This document shows positions 24,968 through 38,169 of a stretch of 64,000 nt of DNA, piece by piece. Each line of letters starts with the position of its first letter. Position 1 is the stretch's first letter. The stretch lies in contig NC_083561.1 of assembly GCF_019925205.1 (NCBI RefSeq), positions 7,811,217-7,875,216 on the forward strand, given 5' to 3'. This stretch comes from Metopolophium dirhodum (Eukaryota > Arthropoda > Insecta > Hemiptera > Aphididae). The notes below the pieces were generated by a model. That model did no database searches, was not told where the DNA came from, and was given only the letters and a program-made list of their open reading frames with translations. The position numbers and the translations under genes are program-made.

Positions 24968-27900
24968 TTAATGTATTCTGGTTAAATCTTCAACCAGTTT
25001 GATGACATCGTCCAGGCTGACCTTAGTGTCTTTTGAAATTTTCTTGAATTCATGATCGTAGGCTCCCTGAAATATAAAATGTATAATACTAGTCATAATT
25101 AAATAACTAACTACATTGGTTAGATGAATAAATAAATTATATATAATTACATAAAATTAGAGATGTAAGTTTGGTAAATTGTACTGTTAAAAATAAATTA
25201 TAATGCATGCATTTTTTTTTTACGTTGAGTGTTAGTTTATTATTTAATCTAAATATCTACACAAACTGTGTTAACACATTTTTTAAAGGTTTTTTATGAA
25301 CAATTTCAGAGACATGTAGTAAAAATGGGGGTACACATTCAAAAATAAAATGTAGGCACCAATTTACATAATTTGACCAGTAAATTCCATATCCCTAATA
25401 AATTGTAATCAAGATAACTATTTCATCTGTTATAGAATAAACTATCATTATTAATGACATGAAAAAAAAACTAAAATTAAGCAACTGATAAAACAAAATA
25501 AGGTATTTTGATATTGAAGCACATATTAATCAAATAGAAGGGGTTAGAAGTAAATTTCAATTTTACTATAAAGTTTATTTAAAATTTAATTTTGCAAGCA
25601 CAGTCTTGAATTTAATTCATTTTAAAAAAACATGTAGATTGTTTTTTTTTTCAGTTCTACTTTTGATAATAATTAAGTTTTAAATTAAAATTTTTTTCTT
25701 TTATATATATTTTGTTTTTAAGGAAATAATTACATATAATATAATAGATTAAATATATTTACAGCATGTGTCTATTAATTATATGTATGTAAATATAAAT
25801 ACAATAAACATAATATTCTGTATTAAGATCTTGGACAAGAATTATTATTGCTCTAATAGTCATCTGCAATTAGTTTCAGACCATTTTTGAAAAGTTAAAA
25901 AATCAATTAACAGTGGATCAATGCATATACCAAGACAAAAATACAACTATAAAATAGATGTCAGTATAAATATAAATAATTCTTCAAACCTCAAGTAAAT
26001 AAAAGTTGTATCATGAACATTAAGTACTAAACTACTAACTAATAAAGTAATAAGTAAATACTACAATACCTGAAGTGCATCAACAACTGCTATCATTTCT
26101 CTTTTTGATAAATCTAAAAAGCTTTCAATTAAATCTCCATCCACAAATGATTCAGACGGTTCCGTTCTTATTTCAGTATGATAGCTTCGCCAAAATTGAT
26201 GATTAATTTTTCCCACTCCTTTAACCACAGTAGCTAAACTCTTTTCTAAATCTGACAGAAAGTCAAACATTTTGGGAGTCAACTGTGTCACCAACCCTAA
26301 TAAAATAATTTATAAAATTATATTATTATTAAATAACTAATCTATGTTTGTTCAAAATATTTTCACATTACCTAGAGCTCCACTGCAAGTACCATAAAGA
26401 ATACCGCCTTGAACTGAAACATATGTATCAGTGAAATGCTGCATAACTAATGAACCATGTCTGAACACATTTATTAGATCTCCACAGTGGAATTGACCAA
26501 TTTCTTGAAGTTGATGTCGGGCTTCATCACTTGTCAATGTGCTAAATTTATAAAATTCAATATTTTAAGTGAATAATTAAAATACATAGAAAATAAATAA
26601 AAAAATTAAAATACCTGTCTTTGTGTATAATAAATAAGTTTTTATCATTTTCTGCACCTAAGAATACATCATCGTCAATAATTTCTATAGCTGTTGACCA
26701 TTTTGGATTGTAATCTCTAGCGATCTATTTGTAAAACATTTAGAATATTATTAGTATGATTCTTTTTTATAATAAATTTTAAGAACTTACCTCTTCAAAA
26801 CTGCCTTCCATAGTTTTGTATTGTAACAATGTTAATGATCTCATCAAATCACCGCAGACAATAAAGTCACCTTTAGTTTTCACAAATAGTGCTACAATAT
26901 TATTAAAGTGACTGCACTCAAGTCTTAATTCTTTTTCAGCAGTCCATTCAAATAATCGAACCTATTAAAACAAAAATATTTAGAGAAATCAGTGAAATCC
27001 ATAAAGAATTTATCAATAGTTGTGTTACTTATTCCTGCTAAAAATCCCACATATAAAATTAAATTGTGATAAAAAATGTATCAATTATTTAAAAGTAAAA
27101 AAACTAAATTATTATTAAGTTTTGAATAATAAATGTTTTTTTTTAAACATTTATTTGGATATATACAATCTGTAAATTATAGTTACAATAAGCATATGAG
27201 CTGGATTACAATTGACTTTGAAAAAACGTGAGGGGAGTAGTTGCCCAGCAGTAACACTCGACATGAAATAATAATAAATGTAATTTGATTATACTTTTAT
27301 TAATAAATTTACTCAATAAAATCAATAGTTTTCTAAACTTTGTTTATAATTTTTTTTTAGTATTGTTGTATTAAAATCATTGGCCTAGTGATAGCCTATG
27401 TTTTTTTTTATTATACTATATAATAATGAATATTCAACTTACTGTACAATTAACTGCAGCTAAAAGTTTACCATTAAATTCAGCCATACCATAACACGCA
27501 CCCTTTACTTCTTTCTCAGTTATTGGTGTAAGTTTTGATGAAGAATCATCCCAATGAAATATAAGTATACGTCCCAATTTGGGATCTTGGTCTTCGGGGT
27601 TTACAACAGCTGTTCCCAATATATAATAAGTAGCTGGATCATCACCCAATTTTGCTGATATGATACTTAATGCATACTCATTAGAATTTAACTGATGTGC
27701 ATGCAACACTAAACATATTTTATTAAAAAAATTATTAGTTTTTAGTAAATATATAAAAAAAAATTACCCTCAAAAGTGTTTTGATCCAGTACAAGCATAT
27801 TATGAATTTCAACTTCAAGACCATATTCACTACTTCCAATACTTAATGGTCCTTGATTGCTATTTACTGCTGATGCATTATTTGGCATACGATTGTTAAT

Positions 27901-30900
27901 TGCACCAGAAATATTCTGAGCACTGGTACTAGCACTAGGTCTAGCAGGGACTAAATTAATTCCTTCGTGAACGTCTATCCTCATTGTTATTACACCAAAT
28001 GACTAACATAATTTAAAATTTAAATAAATAGATTTGATGTAAAAAATGCAAAAATGTATAGTGTTTGTTTGTTAACTATACCTTGCTTGACTCTTGGTGT
28101 GCTATTCGTCTGGGTGCTTCTCCGAGAGGAATGGTACGAATATGTAGTTTTTGCATTTCATCAATTGTACCAATAATAATAGCAGTATCAGTTGCCATTG
28201 CCAAACTTTAAATTAATACAAAATTAAATCATTTTATACAAACATTTTTTTTTAATTTTGTGTTTATTACCTATCTGGATAACTTTTTGTATTAAGCGAA
28301 CACATGTGGTTAACTTTGCGCAGATTAACATTTGAGAAAATCAATTTATTATTTGATGAATAGATTACAGTTGGGTGATCTGAACATGCAAATACACTTG
28401 TAGTAGCAAGTGATTGGAACTTTCTGATTAAAGTAGGTTGTGTACCAAGATTGACCTAAAGTAAAAATATTTATTGCTTACTAATTAATTATATTAATTA
28501 ATAACTATTGCTACTAACCTTACGCTTATCACTTAATACCCCATTTTCAGGGTTTAAATGGAAATAACATAAGCTGCCATCTCCTAACGCACATAGTAAA
28601 TAGTCAATATTTTCAAATGTTACCATTAATATTGACCGAGGTATGATTTCTATGGAACAAAATATCATCAAAAAAAATTATTATATTAAAATAATAATAA
28701 TTGTTTATTTACCTTCGCCTAAAGGCTCTCGAACAAGTTCTTCAAAGTCAGGAAGTTGAAGAATTTTTACAGATATGTCCATCCATAAACCAACAGCTAC
28801 CAAACTTGAATTTTTGTAAAACTCATTTTTAAATGAACAAACATCGAGACAAGATACTTCATGTTCTAATGTAATAAATCTATGGATAAGGTTAAAAATA
28901 AAATATAAAATTAAGTAATGAATATTAGCCGCTCGTGTAATATGTATTGGAGTTAAATGCCACCTACCAAAAAAAATGTATGCGTGCAGTATGCTATTTA
29001 CCGGAAAAGAAAATATCATATACCTACTCTTGTATATGTTTTATTTTTATTTAATAACTATCATACATTTATACAACTAAATATCTGACAAATTGCTCGT
29101 AAATATCCACAAAGACCCATAATAACTTACTTTTAGAAATACAATTATTTTAGTCTGTGTTATGTCCATCAACATTCGATCGCTGAGTTAAGCAACATAT
29201 TTTGTCAGACCAATTATAAGAGGAATGGTGGCAGTCCATTATACACAACACATTTTTTTTAAGTTTTCTGAGATGACTTAATTTCAGCATAATATTATAA
29301 TAAAACGTAATAAAATAATTGACAATTATGATCATCAGCAATACATCAAGTAAATTTTAGTTAATTAATTTTGTATTAATCAGTAGGTTGGTATGTAAAA
29401 ATGGTAAACAGCTGTCACCTTTTTTGGTAGGTAAGTAGCTTTTTACGGTAGGTAGCATACTACACCAACAATGTAGTGGTAGGTGGCCTACTACACGAAT
29501 ACCAAATATTATTTGTAATAAAATATATGAATGATCTCATACCCTTTTTGATCGACTTTATCTGTTCCAATTTCTATGTAATACAGAGTATTACCTGTAG
29601 CACAAACAGCTTGATGGCCATTACATGACACTACATTGATACTTTTACCATCAGGCACATTCCATTCACTCACTAAACACTTGCTTTCCAGACAGATCAA
29701 TCTAACACTAGCAGATGTTATTTGGACCATTTTATTATCTGATGTGTTACCACAGTAAAATGTTTGTAACTCAGATTGAAAACCTTCTAAATCTATTTCT
29801 TCAACTTCTTCCCCACTGTATGCTAAAACTCTGCTATGACCAACAAAAGATAAAACTAATGTATCATCAAGAAGACTATCAGTAGTAACGCGTAAAGGCC
29901 ACATTCCTTTAATTCCAACTAAATCAATTGTGGCCACCTCTTGGATTCCTATTCCATTACGTATTATTCGAAGAGATCCTTCTTTATATGCTCCTTAAAT
30001 AAGAAAAATGAAGGTAAAAATATTATTATTTCTGTAGCGTTTTGTTGTTTTTAATAAGCTTTAATGCTTACCTGAGCAAGTAACCACTTGTCCTTGGCCC
30101 TGCCGTTCTAAATCTATAACACACATATCAACAATAGGTCCTAAATTCATAAACGTATCTAAAATAGTGATATGTGAACCAAATTGATCAGGCTTCTTAT
30201 TGAGCTTTATAAGTTGAGAATCACCTACTCGAGAGGCAACATATATTATTTTGTTATCCAAGTATGTAAGTGATTCAGGTATGCTAATCTCTCCTGAAAA
30301 AAAGAAGTTTAAATATGAAGATTATAACTATATTATAATTATTAATTAATGAATTACTAACCCAATAAATCAACTTTTGGATCTTTGATTTTAAATGTAC
30401 CATCTGGGTTTTTTTCATAATTCAGTAATAACATAAATAAATGTCCAGCCATATCTCCAAGTAAATATCTTGAACCTTCTGGATCAATTCTAGCATAACA
30501 TACTATTGTACTTTGCTACAAATATAAAAAGAAAAAAAATGATAAACATTTATTTATTTAATAAATACATTATATTTTACCTTTATGACAGGAGGAGAAA
30601 TAGCAATGAAAGATGAACCATTATGATACAAAACTGATTCTCGACCAATAATAATGGCACCACAGAGAGGCTCGGGAACAGGAATAATCATTGAAGCTTC
30701 TGTTTCAACATTTTCTTGTTTCCAAGGAGTCTGGTAATCACACAAATAACAATTTAAATAAACAAGATAAATTTAAGGAGCAATAAGAAAAACAAATATG
30801 AAGCACCTTCACAAATTCTTTATCTTTTATAGATAATTCTTTAGCTTTAATGTGGCGGCCCATAGTATCCTGATGTATAATAATGATAGTTGGATTAGCA

Positions 30901-32280
30901 CAGCCGTACAGAAAATCAATATCTTGTACTTCAACTTCTTCCATCCTAGAATCAAATTAATAAATATAATTTTTTATATAATGTAAGATAACTCATCAAT
31001 TAAAATACATTTGATATTGTATTATTGCATGTTATATTTCTGGTTTAAAGGAAAATACTATAATTTTAAAATGTTTTTTAAACATTTGTTTTAGATTCTA
31101 AAAAATGTCATAACATTTCTGTTGTTCTATATACACTATACACTTTAAAAACAAAAAATTTGATTTTTGTTTTAGTTATTTATATATTTAATAAATTTTA
31201 CCTTAAACAATAAGCCTTTAGTTCGCCTTCTTTATCCAATGGTATGATTTTAAACAATCCATCATATAATTTTAGACCAATCACTCTTGCACTAGGATCG
31301 ATGACTGCCATAGCACCAATTTCCGATACTTTCCCAATTTGATCGGATATATTACCATGAGCTTTTGTAATAATATCAATATCACCACTTTCTGTTTGAA
31401 CACATTCTAATATCATGGTATTGTATCGAGCAGTTACTACAAATAACAAGTCTTTATCCTTATGCTTGAAAAAAAAATTAAATCGTCATTTTTATAGGTT
31501 TAATTATGGCTAAATAGTAAATATTAATTATACACCAATTTAATGTCATACCTTAGGGCGGAAAACTTTCATTATTTCAATTTTGCCATATAATGCTATT
31601 TCTTTGATTGGCTGTAAACCTTCTTCAGTGACTATAGATATATCTATACGATTAAATCTTGCAACAAGTAGATTACGATCAGTCGGTGATGTGAAATTTG
31701 CTAAAATTACAAATAAAATAAATAATTTTACAAATAAAAATGTAGCAATATTTGATAAGTTCATAAAGAGTACTCAATAACTAATGCCATAACAGATTTA
31801 TTATATTAAATATTTATCAAGTCTTAATCGAAAGACAATTGTAGAGTAACTTGCGAGTATCTTAAATAACAAGACTCCTTAGTAAATATTTTATATTTGA
31901 ACGAATTGTGCAGATAGACTCAAGTTAAAAGATTGTTTGATATTGTATTCAATACAACAACTGAGTTTGAATACAGTATAAAATACATTGAGAAATGGTA
32001 TGTGTTTACACATAACCACCAGACAGGGCAGAAAAATACCACAAACTGTTAATTGACATTAAGCGAACTGTTGTTAACACAGATCCACACTTTAACTGGA
32101 AGCATTAGTGTTTACCTGTTGTGTGAGACACAACATATAAAATGTACCAGCCGCTGTGGGCACACAAATACTTTTGGTACATAACATTGGGTTAAATGCT
32201 ACAAATCACGTACCAGAGATGCTGGTGACGGCCGCTGTAGGCTTGTGAGCCGTGACTGTGTAGAACTGTTGCGTTGCCAT
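24968..32280 (-). CDS. DDB1: DDB1, damage-specific DNA-binding protein 1 (CUL4 ligase adaptor), complete
   Basis: Large nuclear/cytoplasmic WD40-type triple beta-propeller protein that links CUL4-RBX1 to substrate receptors (DCAFs, DDB2) in DNA repair and protein turnover. Nineteen coding exons on the - strand: 32280-32214, 31700-31552, 31464-31202, 30945-30807, 30730-30581, 30515-30362, 30293-30072, 29993-29543, 28879-28713, 28649-28519, 28455-28271, 28205-28082, 28002-27768, 27708-27443, 26961-26791, 26724-26615, 26541-26372, 26296-26070, 25066-24968. All joins use GT-AG and keep frame; the total is 3480 nt (1159 aa; human protein 1140). Start MATQQFYTVTAHKPTAAV matches the family N-terminus, with an in-frame TAA 15 nt upstream. 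Landmarks include GKIEIMKVFRPK, YDGLFKIIPLDKEGELKA, DTLVLSFVGHSRVL, ACSDHPTVIYSSNNKL, FNGKLLA, DGDLIESFLDLS and the C-terminal VIKLVEDLTRIH. Confidence 0.97.
28880..29542 (-). other. Intron 8 of DDB1, possible small insertion
   Basis: At 663 bp this is one of the longer DDB1 introns. It contains inverted CCACCTACCA motifs (near 28959-28968 and 29477-29487) and CGTGTA/TACACG motifs outside them, suggesting a degraded inverted-repeat insertion. No matching target duplication was found. Confidence 0.35.
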
Positions 32281-32295
32281 GTCCCTGATCAATTA

Positions 32296-32830
32296 TTAGA
32301 CTTGTACTATTTGAATCAGTCAGACGTAGATGCAATATTGACAACGAACTCGTGCTCGGAGGTATCGTTTGTTCACGTGTAAAGGGCAATATGAATATGC
32401 GACAAGCGTGCTGCGTGCACGATGTCCTGAAAAAAATGAAAATGTAATAATAGCCAACTAATTATAAGTTTCAATAACTTGTTCATCTTTAACATTAATA
32501 ATATTATTACAATTGCAGAAATTCCCAGAACCGCGCAGTACGTGAACAGCGGAACAGCTATGGTCCTAAACTCGTAAGTCACGGTGTCGTTGTCGTACGG
32601 TCGGCGGCGGTCAACGTTATCACGTGCGTGTAGTAGTGTCTCGTCGCACGGGAGCACCAGGAATAAAACTTTTATTTTATGTTTTGTTTAACGTTTTGTT
32701 ATTTCTTTTCCAATCGGCGAGCGCTGATATCATCGTAACGCCGGACGGAGACAGTCAGTGACGGACCGGTATCATCGCGAGCGATTGGTACACGTCACAG
32801 TGTGACCAACAATGCTAGATAAATCTGTCG
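32296..32830 (-). promoter_or_regulatory. DDB1: 5' UTR and promoter region of DDB1
   Basis: GC-rich, CpG-containing sequence upstream of the DDB1 start codon (especially 32560-32800), as expected of a housekeeping promoter; no TATA box is evident on the - strand. A possible 5' UTR splice acceptor (TTTTTTTCAG|GACATC on the - strand, near 32427) may indicate an untranslated first exon. A 94-codon ORF here with a hydrophobic stretch has no family resemblance and is not taken as a gene. Confidence 0.5.
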
Positions 32831-35575
32831 TCGTTAGGCGCGCACAAGGTAGAAATTCGCTAGACTAAACCGGTGTGAAAAATAATGCGCCGGGATGTTT
32901 GGACCATATGATTTACATGGTTTATTATCCCGGTGCGGAATAATGTGGGATAATTTTAAACCGGTCTTACTAAGATAAGTCTAGGATAATATATCATTGC
33001 TAAATAATTTATTAGCAATGCGATATACATCTTGGTTAGGTTACGCGCACTATACGAATGAGTCCCGTGGGAAAGTGACCGGACGCGGTGGCTGCAGCGT
33101 CATAATATGATAGTATACCCTAAGTTATGAAATTAAAGGGGGGGGGGTCTAACATTTTTATTTTTTTAACTACAGGCAACTTAACTAATCAAAACCGAAT
33201 TTACCGCACATTTGTTAATGTGTCTTCAAACTTTTTCCACTTTTTATCGACATTTTTTTAAAACTTTAAATCTATTTTATTGGGCTATCGACAAACATAT
33301 ATACCTACCCCTTTAACGGGTTTTCAAAGCCTCCCCCCCAAATTGCACCTATGTGGCTATGAGTTATGAGTATAACACTGGGAACGACGAGAAAGAGCCA
33401 AATCGACTTACTTTTAATAGGTACCATGGCCTTACTGCTGAACGGCGTTATGTATAGGCAATATATGTATATCATTATGTAGAAGGATAATATAGTTTAA
33501 ATATTTTCAACTGGTAGTTTACCTATGGAACTATTCATACTCAAGTTACACAGTACACACAATGACTGCCAATATAATATTTTATAAGTAATATATAAAT
33601 ATTGTAATTTTCCTTTATTTTTGAATTTGCAACAACACGAAAATATTTCAAAACAATTATTGATAAATATTTAATAAATATACCTATGAGGGACCATGGT
33701 TTCTTCCTTCTGATAATAAAATAATAAATTTAAACCTGTTGGTTCTCAGCTTGGTCAAAATAATAAATTGCCTAGCAGTATTAAAAATAATCAGGACGAC
33801 AAAAAAAATGTGGGAGAAACTGAAATTTTCACTCAAAATCATTTTGTATATATACTCTAAAATAATAGGTCAAGTATACAGATTTATTAATTTTTAATTG
33901 ATATGAGAGGACGGGGATAAAGCCCCCACATCACATACAGTTAATAATTTAATGTATATCCAAGAATATTTTTACGATTACACCACTGTAATTATAGGTA
34001 GGTATATCATATTATATTATATCTATAATATAATGTCGATGAAGCTGGTTTTGTCAAAGTAATAATTGTGAAAAAATAAAACTAAGTTATATAATAAAAT
34101 AAAAGTCTGTGTGACTGAGGATATTCATGAAATGGATATGTTGTCGTGGCTTTTCGAAAAAGTATAATCATTCTCTCGAAAACCATTAAGAAATTCAAAA
34201 AGTAATCTGTATAAAGTATAATAATTCATGTTCAATTTATAATGATAGAAGATCGATTTTCTGACTTATTGTCAAAAGGCCTAAAATACTAACATAGATA
34301 CCCAACAAATTTAATATAATATTATTTGTATTTATTTTTTTTTACCTGTTACCATCTTATAGAGAGTAAAAATGTTTTGATATTTAACTTTGAGGATAGT
34401 TTATGGTATAAAATTGTATCTAGTTGGTAAGTTATGGCGTTAAATTAAAAAATTCCTTTCTTTTACATTTAAAAATAACAAAGAAAATCAAAAAAGATTA
34501 CGGTGAATCGGGAATTTGTATGTAAAACCAGTCTGCAGTTAGTAAGTCTAGTTCATCGATTTTATTTTTTTGTTGTAACTCAAAAATCAATAACAGTAGA
34601 GACCAAAAATTTATTTTAGTATTTAAAGTACATAATATGAAATAATTTTCAACTTATTATCAGATTTTTTTTCGATTTACGTATAATAAAATATGAGTTT
34701 TTGGGTAAAAAAAAGCTTAAAAATGTAATTAATACAAGGTTCCTTATAAGTTTTTCTTACAAGAATATAAAAAAAAATTGAGCGTAATTCAACAAATATT
34801 TTTTTATGAATGTCAGAAGTTAAAATTTGTTCATAAATGATCATTATTTAACTATAACGATTTTTCATCAAATGGTTTTAGTTTTTTTTGTTTAACTCAA
34901 AAAGTAGGTATTAATTGTAAAAACTTGAACCAATCCTAAATCCACTGTTACTTAAATTATAATTTTCCAAACGCGTTGAAAGTTTTTAAATATTTAGATA
35001 CATATTCTATTTATATTTTATACCACGCACGTATTCATACCATTTTAATGTACGTTGGTATTGGATTAATTTATAATATATGTGACGTATTTATTTGACA
35101 ACAATTAGTTCAACCTGCCACATAAAGAAAACACTAATAATAATATGTATCATATACTATCCAGTAAAGTATATCCGTCTATCTCCTTTGCCCAATTGCC
35201 CACAATCTATACTCGATGAATTTTTTTAATTCTTAGACCAATTTTAATATATTTAAAGGCATTTTAAATTCATGGTTTTTCTATTTTTTTTTTAAAGTGT
35301 TGATAAATGTTTAGGTCAATAAGATTAAAAATTTAATAAAAATCCCACATAAGTCTTAGAAATAGAAATTCTATAGAAATTCAAAAATATTAAAAATAAT
35401 AGCAAATATGAAATTGGTATTAATATTTTAATTCTTACACAGTTACACTATTAATTTACATCGAATAGTGGTATAAAAAAATACAAAAAAACCTGGGAAA
35501 TGACATAATATAATTTACGTAGAATAATTATTATTAAGTATTGCAAATATTAGCTTCTGTATTATTATTAGTTTA
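32831..35575. other. Intergenic spacer with repeat fragments
   Basis: No gene seen. 33095-33353 contains a G10 run and ends TTGCACCTATG, resembling in reverse complement the CATAGGCGCAAATT terminus of the short elements at 39064 and 52107, so it may be an old relative. About 33700-34900 resembles the dispersed AT-rich repeat family found at 43.6-44.3 and 61.3-62.5 kb (TTTTTGGGTAAAAAA, ATACAAGGTTCCT motifs). Confidence 0.45.

Positions 35576-35576
<1 letters not shown>

Positions 35577-35608
<32 letters not shown>
35577..35608. repeat. TA dinucleotide microsatellite
   Basis: About 15 uninterrupted TA units. Confidence 0.9.
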
Positions 35609-35612
<4 letters not shown>

Positions 35613-35707
35613 GATGTGAATATAATAATCTACTAACAGATATCACAATAATTCTATAGATTTAAATATCGAGAATTCGAAACGTTGTCGACAGGACTGC
35701 ATATATA

Positions 35708-35887
35708 ATGGCAATACTCAAAACTTCTACTGAGATTCAGAAACCGTCTCGGGATTCCAAATTGAATGGCCAAATCAAACGACTGCAGGACGCGCCTGAA
35801 CCGCGGTTTTGGTCTTGTGGACCTTCAGAGACCGTAAAACTATACGTCCCAAATATAGTTGTGAATGTCCTACATACTGTTAGATAA
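35708..35887 (+). CDS. Small ORF of unknown function, 59 codons
   Basis: An ATG-initiated ORF (MAILKTSTEIQKPSRDSKLN...) ending TAA, placed in a local GC-richer block with a balanced, protein-like composition (Lys, Glu, Gln, Pro, Arg, Trp) unlike the Tyr/Ile/Asn-rich chance ORFs elsewhere. A TATATA motif lies directly before the ATG, too close to serve as its TATA box. It ends about 310 bp upstream of the Cpr B TATA box, on the same strand. I do not recognise it and see no signal peptide or domain. It may be a real small gene, an exon remnant or chance. Confidence 0.25.
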   Translation: MAILKTSTEIQKPSRDSKLNGQIKRLQDAPEPRFWSCGPSETVKLYVPNIVVNVLHTVR

Positions 35888-36199
35888 AACGGAATATTAC
35901 AAAAGTCTGAGCAGAAGCAATGAGTATATCACCAACGCTGTGGTGAGACGGTGTTGTTGGTAACCGCGGCTGACCTCTCATACCTTAGCGCCACCGACGA
36001 AAATATTAAGAATGATTATTTACTGTAACAATGTTTACTCATAAAACATTTTCGTCAGACCAAACTTGCCGAAGCGGAAATGTAAACTAACCGCAGAGGT
36101 TAGTAAAACACATTAAACACTCTTATCGAACGATTATTAGATACCTATACCTAAACACTTGGTAGTATTATTTCAACACTAAAATGGTTTCGATTTTCA

Positions 36200-36236
36200 T
36201 ATAAATACCCGACTGCAGTGGTGAGTATTTATCAGT
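36200..36236 (+). promoter_or_regulatory. Core promoter of Cpr B
   Basis: TATAAATA at 36200-36207 and a textbook arthropod initiator TCAGT at 36232-36236, spaced about 32 bp. The Cpr B start codon follows about 100 nt later at 36335. Confidence 0.82.
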
Positions 36237-36334
36237 TCACATCGATCGTTCCAAGCATTCTCAACTGTTATTACACACTATAAATAGTCCATCATTCTTA
36301 AATCGACATATCAAGGTATCACCGCGAAAACAAG

Positions 36335-38092
36335 ATGGTGAAGATTATGTTACAAGTAAGTGTACCTGCCGCGATATCTACACGGCTATGTAGAAACTAT
36401 ATAATATTATGAAATAATTTATAGTTTAATATAATATGTAAAAACATACCTAATCTTGATAGACAACAGATTTTGCATTTATTTTGCGATTAAATATTGG
36501 TTTACCAATAGCATTTTAAACAGTTTTTTTTTAAACATACTTATGGCTGTATGCATAATCAAAGTGTCGAATATGACAAAGTTTAACATGTCTTATAATA
36601 TGTGACACATAAATTGACTATGCATATGGATACGGGCATTATAGTAAACTATATATTTTAAAATGGTATGAAGCATTTATATATGTGTTAAATTACTGTA
36701 GGTACTTACGTGTTTAGATTACTTAAAAATAGTTTATATATAAATATGTATATTATGTATAATACTATAATGTATATTTTTACAATAAATAATAGGAAAA
36801 CAAATAGGTATTGACAATTGGCAAACCAAATTGTATTATTATTAGTTATTAAACACTAACAAATGTCTGATATTTAGATTTTATCAGTTTAAATTAAATG
36901 TATTTAAATTCGCAGGTCGCTATTCTTGTATTGACCACTTTAGTGGCCATTACTTTTGCCGAACACGATGCTACATCTTACGCGTTTTACCATCCGAAAT
37001 TCGAAAACACCCATCACGACGGACACGACCATTACGTAAGTGCTTACTGTTAAATATTAATATATTTTCCACAAAATAAGCTTCACTATATACTTTATAC
37101 TTACATTCAGTATATAACACATTATCTTCGTAATAATATACCTTTGTCCTGGACCGAGTAATTCATCACACTGACTGATTAATTGTATAACATTCAGTGA
37201 TTAAAGACGAAAAAATGCTACGACAAAGTCGGAGAAGTCTCCTCCATGCGTGATATTCCGCATTCCCTTATTTCCAAATTTCCAACTACATAAAACCGTA
37301 GAATATTCCCTGTGCCGGGCCTGTAGCGTTCAATATAATGACGTAATAACCGCATATTTTGTCTTAAAAACGTACGATACATGACAAATTTGCGTTCAGA
37401 AGAATCCATTTTCTGTAGTTAGTTTTAATATTATTTATAATTGACTTATAACCAAATTTGAAAGGAAACAATATAATATTATCCATGTTCTCTTGTCGGT
37501 TTTTTATGTTTTTATTTAAATGCCGCTTAAAATAGATGTATGTACAAATATAAGTACATGAACGATATTAAAATTATGAAATGCTTATAAAGTTATCGCT
37601 CACAATAAAATTCCAATATAAAAAGAAAAAAACGACGAGAGCATATAGAGATACTGTAATATTATTAAAACTATAATAACGGTATAAAAACGGATTCTTC
37701 TGACTGAAAATTCGCGACGTTGTACCTACGTCTGCAAGCCCGAGAGAACACACGTGGACACCGCGTCTCTTAAATCGTCGTCATCGCGATCCATAATAAT
37801 GATTTTTTTTATTTTCAACGGAAATATAAATGAACTTTGTATTTTCTCGCAGGCACCTCCCCATTACACGTACAAGTACGGTGTCAAAGACCCGCACACG
37901 GGCGACCACAAACACCAGTCGGAGCACCGCGAGGGTGACGTTGTGCACGGCGAGTACAGCCTGGTGGAGCCTGACGGTCGAGTCCGCAAGGTGACTTACA
38001 CGGCCGACAAGCACAACGGATTCAACGCGCACGTGCACCACGTGCACCACGCCCACCACCCTCAACACTACGGACACCACGAAGAGGAATGA
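36335..38092 (+). CDS. Cuticular protein with RR-2 chitin-binding domain (Cpr B)
   Basis: Secreted chitin-binding cuticle protein. Coding exons 36335-36355, 36916-37035 and 37853-38092 (21+120+240 = 381 nt, 126 aa), phase 0 introns with borders CAA|GTAAGT...CGCAG|GTC and TAC|GTAAGT...CGCAG|GCA. The signal peptide MVKIMLQVAILVLTTLVA plus ITFA is probably cut before EHDATSYAFYHP. Exon 3 carries the RR-2 domain from residue about 49: APPHYTYKYGVKD, HTGDHKHQ, EGDVVHGEYSLVEPDG, RKVTYTADKHNGFNAHVH, then a His-rich tail ending EEE. The first acidic block reads HREGDVV where the family usually has RDGDVV. It is clearly paralogous to Cpr C: both share HDATSYA.YHP after the signal peptide, the same exon plan and a His-rich tail. 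AATAAA at 38158-38163 is a likely poly(A) signal. Confidence 0.93.
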
Positions 38093-38157
38093 CGTACCTG
38101 TAGCTAGATGCCGCGAGATAAATCACAATGATATTTTACCCAAAAATTAATGATCAT

Positions 38158-38163
38158 AATAAA
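38158..38163 (+). promoter_or_regulatory. Poly(A) signal of Cpr B
   Basis: Canonical AATAAA 66 nt after the stop codon. Confidence 0.65.
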
Positions 38164-38169
38164 TGCACC

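Noticed and set aside
32192..32389. 65-codon minus-strand ORF over DDB1 exon 1
   Set aside because: It is in a different frame from the true DDB1 start at 32280, which matches the family N-terminus and joins exon 2 in frame.
32373..32657. 94-codon minus-strand ORF with a membrane-like segment
   Set aside because: It lies in the DDB1 5' UTR/promoter; the hydrophobic stretch comes from AT-rich sequence and no family is recognisable.
37781..38080. 99-codon minus-strand ORF, Val/His-rich
   Set aside because: It is the antisense of the Cpr B chitin-binding exon; the GC-rich exon keeps the opposite strand open.
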